Assembly (NCBI GenBank): GCA_041593595.1
Contig: JBFHNV010000082.1
Location: 1-23,101 of the forward strand
Origin: JBFHNV01 sp041593595
GTDB taxonomy: Bacteria > Pseudomonadota > Gammaproteobacteria > HK1
Direction: 5' to 3'
DNA length: 23,101 nt
Positions 14,880 through 22,130 of the stretch are shown here, one piece after another. The notes under the pieces were generated by a model. The model ran no database searches, was not told where the DNA came from, and was given only the letters and a program-made list of their open reading frames with translations. Each line of letters begins with the position of its first letter. The stretch's first letter is position 1. Position numbers and translations under genes: made by a program.

Positions 14880-15309
14880 GTTACGGGCGGATCCACTCAC
14901 CGAGATTCGTTCGGGCCTCGACATCCCCGGCGCCGTCATTCGGCCGGGCACCCGGCTCTCGGGCAGTGGCGGACAGGAGCGCCGGATGCCCGAAGGTTCC
15001 GTCGGCCTCAATATCTCCAACGTTGGTGGATGGTGCGTGAGGCATTGATGCTTATCGGTGGGGTACGGCCTGTCGACGTCAAGGAGGCCACCTCGCCCAT
15101 CGTCGAGCGCAGTTCAGGATTGGCATGCGCGAATGCTCACGCAGTCTTGCCGGCCAGGTTTTGTTGCCGGACACGATCTGAGCATCCTGTTACGCCGGCC
15201 CGGCTGGATCCGTAGGCTCGACCAGTCGATAGCGACGCCCATCGGGAATCCCCTTCCTGTAGCCGGGCATTTCCGAGCCCCTCGGGGAGAGGGGATCGTC
15301 GACTCGCCG
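14880..15309. other. no recognisable gene
   Basis: Open frames cross this stretch on both strands, but none has a ribosome site together with domain-like sequence. A hairpin CCCCTC/GAGGGG lies at 15278-15294. The stretch looks like decayed accessory DNA. Confidence 0.4.
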
Positions 15310-15489
15310 TCAGTCGCTCTCGCAGCGGGCCGCCTTCAGCCGACGTTCGAGGTCCTGCCGCATCTCGTCCGTCGGCGGTTCCCGGTCGCCGGGCGGGGTG
15401 CTCTCGTCGGCCCCGGCCGGTGTGACCGCGTCGTCCTGCGCGCGTTCGACCGCAAGGCGCTTGATGTCCAGGTGCAGGTAGAGGTCCAC
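15310..15489 (-). CDS. possible small protein or gene remnant
   Basis: On the minus strand about 59 codons read VDLYLHLDIKRLAVERAQDD, then a Pro/Asp/Glu linker, then the helix DEMRQDLERRLKAARCESD before TGA. Third positions are almost all G/C, the sign of real coding DNA here, and this ends abruptly upstream. GTG at 15489 or ATG at 15564 could start it, but neither has a ribosome site. It may be the 3' end of a truncated gene. I do not recognise the family. Confidence 0.35.
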   Translation of the reverse strand: MDLYLHLDIKRLAVERAQDDAVTPAGADESTPPGDREPPTDEMRQDLERRLKAARCESD

Positions 15490-15783
15490 GGACCAGGCCG
15501 CTCGCGTTGTGCGTCGGTCGTTTCCAAGCAAGCGGCATGCCACCCGGGCCCGGCGTCGTGCCATCGCGCGCCAAATCGCGGACTGCACGGGACATTCCGG
15601 CTGCCTCCGCGGCACATCGGCAGCTCCGGGCACGGACCGTCCGGTTGCGCGCATCCGCGTCGCCGTCGGGCCCCGGCGACAGCGCCCGCCGGTGTCGCCG
15701 CGCGGGCCCCGGGCGCGCCCGGGGCGCTTGCAGTGAATCGCCGTGCGAGCTAGGAAGAGCCATTCGAGCCGCGGAGAGGGGCC

Positions 15784-16245
15784 GTGCCCACCGATGCCAC
15801 AGACGCCGACGATCCTTTCCATCTCGTGCGCTTCGTGTGGGCGCAGGAAGGCTGCCATGCGCAGGCGCTGGACGAGATCCGCGGCGGGTGCAAGCGCTCG
15901 CACTGGATGTGGTTCGTGTTCCCGCAGCTCGCCGGGCTGGGTACGAGCCCCACCGCGCGCCACTACGCAATCGCGAGCCTGGACGAGGCGCGGGCCTATC
16001 TCGCGCATCCCGTGCTGGGGCCGCGGCTGGTCGAATGCGCGCAGGCCGTGCTCGGGGTGACGGGGCGCACGGCGCACCAGATCTTCGGCTCGCCCGACGA
16101 TCTGAAGCTGCGCTCCTGCGCGACGCTGTTCGCCTGCGTGTCCGCGCCGGGCTCGGTTTTCCACCGGCTGCTCGAGCGCTACTACGCGGGCGAGCGCGAC
16201 GCGAGGACGCTCGCGCTGCTGGGCCTCGGGCCGGACGGCGGGTAG
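15784..16245 (+). CDS. DUF1810 family protein
   Basis: 153-aa cytoplasmic protein clearly of the DUF1810 (calpastatin-annotated) family. Visible are DPFHLVRFVWAQ, KRSHWMWFVFPQLAGLG, ARHYAIASLDEARAYLAHP, GPRLVECAQAVLGV and IFGSPDDLKLRSC. The length is typical. The biochemical role is not established. GTG at 15784 is supported by a GGAGAGGGG site just upstream. It stands alone between decayed sequences with no operon partner. The SHWMWF block has a changed Cys (GGCKRSHW) where relatives usually have Arg/Lys; this is probably neutral. Confidence 0.88.
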   Translation: MPTDATDADDPFHLVRFVWAQEGCHAQALDEIRGGCKRSHWMWFVFPQLAGLGTSPTARHYAIASLDEARAYLAHPVLGPRLVECAQAVLGVTGRTAHQIFGSPDDLKLRSCATLFACVSAPGSVFHRLLERYYAGERDARTLALLGLGPDGG

Positions 16246-16328
16246 CGCGGGGCGGGGCGCAAGGCCCATGGACGCTCGACGGCCCGCGTCGCTCACGCTG
16301 GCGGTGCGTCGAGAAATCGGAGAAAACC

Positions 16329-16800
16329 GTGGACGCCCAGGCAATCGAACCAATCGTGCTGACCTGCACGGCATTGCTTCCTCTTGCGATCGCCATCCAC
16401 TCCCGACTCCGGTTTCCGGGCGTTCGGTGGGATTGGGTATTTCCAGTCCTAGGCCATCGCAACGACCATTCACGAGTTGGAGTATGGCCAGTTCTTCTCC
16501 GATCCGCTGCTCTTCGTTTCCGCGACTGCGGTCGCGGGTAGCGTCTTCGGGAGCTATCTCGGGATGGCTTCGCCCGAGGCCCGCGAGTATCGCCGTGGAC
16601 GAGTTGCCGGGCGGCGAATCGTCGCCGTAGCGCTCATCGTCTGGCGCATGACGATGCCCTTCACAGCGGGAGCCGTGATGATCAAACCCGGCTCGGAGAC
16701 CTGGCCGGATGGTGCCGTGCCGGCCGTCTCGGCACTTGTGGCAACGATCACGAGAGCTACGGCTACCTGGGGTGTCCGGAGATGGCCGGGGCGGTGGCCT
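16329..16800 (+). pseudogene. frameshifted small membrane-protein gene
   Basis: GTG at 16329 has GGAG 7 nt upstream and begins MDAQAIEPIVLTCTALLPLA, a plausible first membrane segment, continuing to WDWVFPVLG near 16455. There the hydrophobic reading moves to another frame: from about 16459 it continues ATTIHELEYGQFFSDPLLFV, then VAGSVFGSYLGM and RIVAVALIVWRM, two more likely membrane segments. Joining the two frames gives a coherent three-helix protein; in either single frame it is broken. It may be a true pseudogene or a sequencing error. The family is unrecognised and the 3' limit is approximate. Confidence 0.4.
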
Positions 16801-16902
16801 GAGATCGGGCCGGATCCGACCCGCCGCCGCTCTCCGACGAGTGTGGCGGGCATCCCAGGCGCGATTATCGGGCGGCCTGCGCGCCTCGCCGAGCGGCGAA
16901 CG

Positions 16903-18039
16903 TCATCGCGACGGCGGCAGCACCACCGCCGTGATCATCACGATGAGATCCCGCAGATGCGGGGCGTGCTCGAACGACTGGCCGCCCGACTGGAGGAACT
17001 TCGCCTTGTCGAGCTCGTGTTGCAGCCGCTGTAGATCATCCAGCGTCGACAGGGACATCGGCGCGTTGCCCAGCGGGCGCAGCCCGGCGGCCTCCGACCA
17101 GCTGTGCGTGATGCCGAAATCGTCCAGCTGATCGCCGGGAAACTCGAACTGGTACTCGAGCCTCGCATCCTCGGCGGACGAGCAGGGCGAGCGCTTGTCG
17201 ATGACGACCTCGAGCAAGGACTCCCCGGAATCCGGTGCGTTGAGGCGCCAGAACGTGAGCTGGTGCAGGAACTCCGGATCATGCTTGTCGACCGTGCGCT
17301 TTCGCTCGGTTCCGACCTTCACGCTGGCGCCGAACTTGGCCTTGAACCATCTCCAGAACGACACGTCCGCTCCGGTCTCGGCCTCGGCCGCCGCGTTCAG
17401 GAAGTCGACAACCTGGTAGGAGTCCTGGCAACCCCACTTCTGGCGAACGATCTCTCCGCCGTCGGTGCGCGGCTGCCATTCGGAGAAGCGGGGATCCTCC
17501 TGGCCACTGGCGCCGAGAATCGTGAACATGCGGTTCATGTCCGAGGCCGACAGCGTCACGTGCGACGGCTCCGTCGGCACGAACTCGCGCGCCCCCGGAT
17601 GGTACTTGTACAGACCGGTCGCGACCTTGTACTGAATCCGGTCGGACTCCACGAACTTCTCGTAGGGATGGATACGTCCCAGGAGGAAGGGCACCTCGTC
17701 GTGTGTGCCCGCCCGCTTGACGACGGCGATGCCCTTTCTCGGGTCGTCTGGAAACGGCCGCTCGGCCATCACCTCGACACTTTGCCGGCGCATCGTCCCG
17801 GCGATTCCGGTGGCGGTGCGCACGCGGTAGACGATGAAACCCCCGACCTCGACGGGATCGGTCTGGAGCAGAGCGAGCCGGGTACCTGGCTCGATGATGA
17901 GACGTCGGTTCTCCGCGTTCTCCTGATACAGAACGTGGCCGGTGGCCACGGCGATCAGATCCGCGCTGCTCGCGCCGAGCGTGGCCAGGTTGATCAGCGT
18001 CGCCGCACCGATTGCCAGACCCCTGCACGCGACCATCAT
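16903..18039 (-). CDS. predicted secreted protein of unknown family
   Basis: 378-aa protein with a signal peptide (MMVACRGLAIGAATLINLA, likely cut after the ASSA near residue 26). Residues about 30-95 read like a small beta-barrel/SH3-type domain (LYQENAENRRLIIEPGTRL, then GGFIVYRVRTATGIAGT). The middle contains a conserved-looking block around KWGCQDSYQVVDFL and a WRWFKAKFG helix. The C-terminus has an amphipathic helix and a short hydrophobic end (DLIVMITAVVL). ATG at 18039 is chosen because GGGAG lies 4-5 nt upstream and the signal peptide begins there; the frame upstream is low-complexity. Downstream of the redoxin-capA pair on the same strand, after 180 nt. I do not recognise a family and assign no function. 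Confidence 0.75.
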   Translation of the reverse strand: MMVACRGLAIGAATLINLATLGASSADLIAVATGHVLYQENAENRRLIIEPGTRLALLQTDPVEVGGFIVYRVRTATGIAGTMRRQSVEVMAERPFPDDPRKGIAVVKRAGTHDEVPFLLGRIHPYEKFVESDRIQYKVATGLYKYHPGAREFVPTEPSHVTLSASDMNRMFTILGASGQEDPRFSEWQPRTDGGEIVRQKWGCQDSYQVVDFLNAAAEAETGADVSFWRWFKAKFGASVKVGTERKRTVDKHDPEFLHQLTFWRLNAPDSGESLLEVVIDKRSPCSSAEDARLEYQFEFPGDQLDDFGITHSWSEAAGLRPLGNAPMSLSTLDDLQRLQHELDKAKFLQSGGQSFEHAPHLRDLIVMITAVVLPPSR

Positions 18040-18219
18040 CGAGCTCCCGTGTCCCTGCGCTACCGTGCCACACGCCCTGATGCCGTTCAACGACTCTGCC
18101 GCCGGCTCCGGGGGGCCGGCGCGCGCCTCGATCTCGGCACGGCCACCGGCAGCTCCGCACCCGCGCGGCCGTTTCACCGTTCGTAGCCCGATCGGAAGAC
18201 CTCGAGGCCGGGCGCGCGG

Positions 18220-19560
18220 TCACGCCATCCCGGGCCACGTCACCGACAGCGCGCCCTCGCCGTCGCTCCTGATCCGCGTCCCGAACCTGGCGCTCTCGCG
18301 CTCCAGCACACGATGCAACCAGGCCGCATCCTGCGCGCCTGCGCGAGACAGGCGGAACTTCCTCAGCTGGAAGGGGATCAGCCTGAGGCCGACCAACCGT
18401 CCGCTCGCCACGTCGAGCGTCGGCAGGTACATGAAGACGAGGTCGCCTCGATAGCGCTCGTTTCCCGTGATGCCCTCGTAGTCGTTGACGAAGTCGCCGC
18501 ATCCGTACAGCAAGAGCCGATCGCGGTAGACCTCGATCGGCCTCGGATGATGAGACGAGTGACCGTGCAGCACGTCGATACCGGCGCGGTCGACGAGCAG
18601 GTGCGCGAACGACCGCTGCGCCGGCGTCACCTGATAGCCCCAGTTGCCGCCCCAGTGGATGGACGCGACGACGACGTCGCCGGGCTCCCGGACGGCCGCG
18701 ACGTGCTCGGCGACGCGCAGCGCGGTGTCCTCCGAGAGATCCGCGAGCAGGTTCACCCCGGGCGCGCCGCTGCCCGCGGCCCAGGCGCGCGGAATGCCGC
18801 TAGACTCGCAGCCGTACCCGAACACGAGCACCCGTCCCTTGCCGGGCATCTCCAGGACAGCGGGCGTGCGCGCCTCGGCGGCGTTGCGGCCCGCGCCCGC
18901 GGTGCGCACGCCGGCGCCGTGCAGGGTCGTCAGCGTCTCGAGCAGCCCGCGACGGCCCCAGTCGAGCACGTGGTTGTTGGCGATGGCGCAGACGTCGACT
19001 CGCGCCGCCGTCAGGCACTCGACGTTGTCCGGGCTCATCTTGTAGTTGATGCCCTTCGGCAGCGCCTCGGCGCTCCGAGTGACGCTCGTCTCGAGATTGA
19101 CGACCCGCGCGTCGGGACCGACCTCGCGCAGTGCATCGAGGGCCTCGCCCCACACGTACGTCGGGTCCACGCGGCGCGGGATCGGCCCGCTGACCGTCTC
19201 GGCGAGCCTGACGTACGTCTCGGCGGACCGCACAACGGCTTCGTACAGGCGATCATCCCCCGGGTGGGCGAGAATCCGGTCGACGCCACGCCCGAGCATG
19301 ACGTCGCCGCACAGGAACAGGGTGGCCGATCCGCGCCGACCGGAGCGTGCGTCGTGCGACCCCTGGGCGGGTGCGCGGCGGGGGGCATGCAGCGCACCGG
19401 CCGCAGCGCTCGCCAGCAGCCTTACTAGATCGCGACGACGCAGGCGCCTGCCCGATCGCTCGGCGGCGGCTGCGCGTCTGCCCGAACGCGGCACCTCGAT
19501 CAGAGGCCCGCGCGATGCACCGTTGGCCGACGCCGCGGGGCGACGTACGCGTCGGAGCAC
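18220..19560 (-). CDS. CapA family metallophosphatase-like protein, probable Tat export
   Basis: 446-aa protein of the CapA (poly-gamma-glutamate capsule-type) family, with a calcineurin-like metallophosphatase fold. Motifs in order: LFLCGDVMLGRGVDR, VVNLETSVT, NNHVLDWG, SIHWGGNWGY and HGHSSHHPRPIEVY, which supply the metal-ligand Asp, Asn and His residues. Near the N-terminus RRRDLVRLLASAAAGAL resembles a twin-arginine leader, so export to the periplasm is likely. GTG at 19560 lies 4 nt after the redoxin stop, with a weak ribosome site, suggesting coupling; a start closer to the RRR motif is possible. CapA homologues act in capsule polymer or cell-surface phosphodiester chemistry. No other capsule genes are nearby, so the substrate is open. 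Confidence 0.88.
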   Translation of the reverse strand: MLRRVRRPAASANGASRGPLIEVPRSGRRAAAAERSGRRLRRRDLVRLLASAAAGALHAPRRAPAQGSHDARSGRRGSATLFLCGDVMLGRGVDRILAHPGDDRLYEAVVRSAETYVRLAETVSGPIPRRVDPTYVWGEALDALREVGPDARVVNLETSVTRSAEALPKGINYKMSPDNVECLTAARVDVCAIANNHVLDWGRRGLLETLTTLHGAGVRTAGAGRNAAEARTPAVLEMPGKGRVLVFGYGCESSGIPRAWAAGSGAPGVNLLADLSEDTALRVAEHVAAVREPGDVVVASIHWGGNWGYQVTPAQRSFAHLLVDRAGIDVLHGHSSHHPRPIEVYRDRLLLYGCGDFVNDYEGITGNERYRGDLVFMYLPTLDVASGRLVGLRLIPFQLRKFRLSRAGAQDAAWLHRVLERESARFGTRIRSDGEGALSVTWPGMA

Positions 19561-19564
19561 CGAC

Positions 19565-20146
19565 TCAGACCAGGTCGCATGCCTCGGGCGGCATCCAGTG
19601 CGCGTCTCGGTCGCGCCACTTCACGTTGCACCCGATCGGATTGGTCATCGCCACCCGCGGAGCGCGGTCGGCGAGCAGATCGTCCAGCGCGTCGGCCAGG
19701 TCGCGCGTCGTTGCCTTCTCGGCCCGGCGCGGGTTGTCGTCGAAGCGCCCCGTGTAACGCAGCCGCCGTTCGCCGTCGAAAACGTAGAAGTGCGGCGTGC
19801 GCAGCGCCCCGTAGGCGAGGGCCACCTCCTGCGACTCGTCACGCAGGTAGGGGAAGGCGAAGCCTCTCTCCTCTGCGCGCACCTTCATGTGCTCGAAATC
19901 GTCGGTCGGATGGTTGTCCGTCTCGTTGCTGTTGATACACGCCAGCACGACGCCCTTCGGTGCGTAGGCCGCGTGCAGCGCGATAAGACGGTCCTCCGTG
20001 CCGATGACGAACGGGCAGTGATTGCAGGTGAACGCGACGACCAGCATCTGGGCGTCGGCGAAGCTCGCGAGCGAGTAGGTCTTGCCGTCGACCCCGGGAA
20101 AGGAGAAGTCGGGCGCGGGCTCGCCGATCTCGAGCGTGAATGCCAT
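19565..20146 (-). CDS. thioredoxin-fold redoxin (AhpC/TSA-like)
   Basis: 193-aa protein without a signal peptide. EPAPDFSFPGVDGKTY opens the redoxin fold, and FTCNHCPF (Cys 41 and Cys 44) is the active site. The C-terminus ends with TNPIGCNVKW, typical of this redoxin subgroup. It probably acts in thiol-disulfide exchange or peroxide handling in the cytoplasm; the substrate is unknown. ATG at 20146 has an excellent ribosome site (AAGGAGGG, 8-9 nt upstream). It is followed by the capA-like gene after 4 nt, so the two are cotranscribed. A palindrome lies about 160 nt upstream. Confidence 0.92.
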   Translation of the reverse strand: MAFTLEIGEPAPDFSFPGVDGKTYSLASFADAQMLVVAFTCNHCPFVIGTEDRLIALHAAYAPKGVVLACINSNETDNHPTDDFEHMKVRAEERGFAFPYLRDESQEVALAYGALRTPHFYVFDGERRLRYTGRFDDNPRRAEKATTRDLADALDDLLADRAPRVAMTNPIGCNVKWRDRDAHWMPPEACDLV

Positions 20147-20840
20147 GGGTGGGACCCTCCTTAGTCGTGAACGTCGCGGGAGTGCCGGCCTCCGGGCGCC
20201 CTCCGCGAGCATGCTCAGCGCACAGTGTACCGTCGTCGCGGGGAGCCGACCGGATCTTGCCAGGGCCTCGCGATGCGCGCGGCGGGCTGGGTTGCCTAAA
20301 AGGATAGGCGTTTCAAACGCCCGATTCACCAGGTGGCACCGGTAGCGGGGTGCGGCGAATTCATCGTGAGCAGTGCGGGGACGCGGCAGCGGACCCGGCC
20401 GAACGGAGGGGGGGGCGGCGACATTCGAAGTTTCGCGTGTCGGGTCGTACGGAAAAACTCGATGCACCGCGGACGCATCGATGGGTGTCGCTCCTCGAGT
20501 GAATACAAACGGCGGAAAAGAGTTCGCTTTCCCTGGACTGAGTAGCGCGCCGCCTGATTGCATCACTGCATTCGGGACGCGCCGAACGCGACAATCAACA
20601 TGTCGTGTCGGGCGGTCCTTGCGTTGGCAGCACCGAATGGAGGATCGCTCTTGTCAAGAATTCCGACAGGCGGATTGGATGCTCACTCGATACCGTAGGC
20701 GGCCAGCTTCGTGCAGCATACGGCCAGCGCGAAAGGATCCCCGATGCCAAGCACCTCGGAATCGTAAGATGTCCTGTCCAGATGTTCCCAGGCGGTTGAA
20801 GCCAGACGGCCGCTGCATGTCAAGATAGTTGTCGGCTTAA
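20147..20840. other. intergenic region without a supported gene
   Basis: Upstream region of the redoxin-capA operon followed by mixed sequence with several short AT-richer patches. Open frames such as the one at 20605-20799 have no ribosome site and no recognisable domain. Apart from the palindrome at 20307 I see nothing specific. Confidence 0.4.
20307..20321. promoter_or_regulatory. palindrome upstream of the redoxin operon
   Basis: GGCGTTT-C-AAACGCC is a perfect 7-bp-arm palindrome with one central base, about 160 nt before the redoxin start. It could be an operator for a dimeric repressor. No matching second copy is seen in the window. Confidence 0.3.
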
Positions 20841-20998
20841 TCATGCCGCGGTTTCGAGTTCGTCGAACGAGGCCGCCCCCGTTGGCACTGCGGCCTCACG
20901 CTGCGGATTCAGGGCGACGCTGCGCACCGGCTCCCAGTTGCGCGTGGGTCCCGACCAGCGACGCGGCTCGCGTTTACGGGCACTGAAGTACAGAATCC
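20841..20998 (-). pseudogene. possible transposase C-terminal remnant
   Basis: On the minus strand about 50 codons read YFSARKREPRRWSGPTRNWE, then PVRSVALNPQREAA to a TGA at 20841. The RRWSGxTRNWxPV-x-x-VxLNPxRE pattern resembles C-terminal tails I associate with IS3-type integrase-core transposases. No DDE core precedes it, so it would be a decayed fragment. Recognition is from memory and needs a database search. Confidence 0.35.
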
Positions 20999-21167
20999 TT
21001 ATAGTTAAGCGTGCAAGTCGCAGTGACGACAACTGGCCGGGTGCCGCCAAGAGCGGTCAGTTTGTTGCGCGTCGCAGCATGACCGGGCGCCGTATGCCCG
21101 TTGACCATCCGTTCCGATCATCCAGGGTGCCCGATGAATGTCCGCGGTCGTGTCCCCAGACGTGATG

Positions 21168-22100
21168 TCATCGCTTTGGTGACCGATCTTTGCCGCGCTG
21201 TCGCTCCAGAAAGTCGCGAATCATCTCGAACCGCCGCCTGGTGTGCCCGTCGACGAACGGGTGGCCGAAGTCCGGATCGCTCACCACCTCGGCGCCGGCC
21301 TGCCTCGCCCGCTCGACGAGGTCGTGCGACATGGCGGGGCTCACGACCGTGTCCCGCGCGCCCACGATCACCAGCGTGCCGGCGCCGTCCGACGGGAAAT
21401 TACGGACCGGGTCGTGCTCGGGCGGACACCCGTGGTCGGACAGGCGACTGGGGCTCGAATCGATGATCAGCGATCTTCCACCGCGGTCCTCGCGCAGCGC
21501 ATCGAGGATCAGGATGCCGCCGAAGGACATCCCGTAGAAAGCCCGCGACGCGTAGCCCCGGGCGTCGAGATCGACAATGATGTCACGGTAATCACTGAGC
21601 ATGGCGCGCAGGCGGCGGCGTCCTTCGGAGCGGCCATAGCCGCGATAGTCGAACACGAACACGTCATGGCCCATGTCGGCGAACGTCCGGAACTCCGTGA
21701 TGATCTGGTCCGCCAGCATCGCGTTGCCTTGCACGACCAGCAGGTAGCCGCGTTGCGCCGCGGGCATTGTGGACACCAGCTTGTAGCCGCGCAGGGTGCG
21801 ATCGTCGCGAGTGACGATGGAGACGTCCTCGATGTCTGTCCTGCCGCGGACTCGAGCGGGGTCGGCGCGACCGGCGGCGCTGCTCCAGAGCCAGAAGTAG
21901 AAGGGCTCCTTGAAGCCGCAGATGGACTGCTCCAGGTCGCGAGGCATGGTTTCAGCGCTGACGGAAAAGCCGATCGCGAAGACGGCTGCCGCAATCGCAC
22001 CCCGGCGTGCAAACCGTGGGCCCGTCAGCCGGGACTCGATTGGCGGCTCCCGACCGTGAACGGAAGTCGGATGTCGCAATGAACCAGGCGCGCCAGACAT
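21168..22100 (-). CDS. alpha/beta hydrolase with N-terminal signal/anchor
   Basis: 310-aa alpha/beta-hydrolase. Residues about 28-50 (FARRGAIAAAVFAIGFSVSA) form a positively charged then hydrophobic segment, likely a signal peptide or membrane anchor. The core shows VFVFDYRGYGRSEG, the nucleophile elbow GMSFGG, the acid in VIVGARDTVVS and the His in DFGHPFVDG, so the triad is complete. Proteins of this type (BEM46/YfhR-like) lack a fixed substrate. The ATG at 22100 has a weak GGGAAG site. It lies 30 nt downstream of the aminotransferase stop on the same strand, so it may share its transcript, though no functional link to purine breakdown is evident. Confidence 0.85.
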   Translation of the reverse strand: MSGAPGSLRHPTSVHGREPPIESRLTGPRFARRGAIAAAVFAIGFSVSAETMPRDLEQSICGFKEPFYFWLWSSAAGRADPARVRGRTDIEDVSIVTRDDRTLRGYKLVSTMPAAQRGYLLVVQGNAMLADQIITEFRTFADMGHDVFVFDYRGYGRSEGRRRLRAMLSDYRDIIVDLDARGYASRAFYGMSFGGILILDALREDRGGRSLIIDSSPSRLSDHGCPPEHDPVRNFPSDGAGTLVIVGARDTVVSPAMSHDLVERARQAGAEVVSDPDFGHPFVDGHTRRRFEMIRDFLERQRGKDRSPKR

Positions 22101-22130
22101 ACGCGCTTCCCGACAGCCATCGACTCCCGA

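Noticed and set aside
15137..16473. Long minus-strand open frames opposite DUF1810
   Set aside because: They cross a confirmed plus-strand gene. Only their last ~60 codons, outside that gene, look coding and are listed separately.
17104..18186. 360-codon plus-strand open frame
   Set aside because: Antisense to the secreted protein that has a signal peptide and ribosome site.
20605..20799. 64-codon plus-strand open frame
   Set aside because: No ribosome site, weak coding bias and no family recognised.
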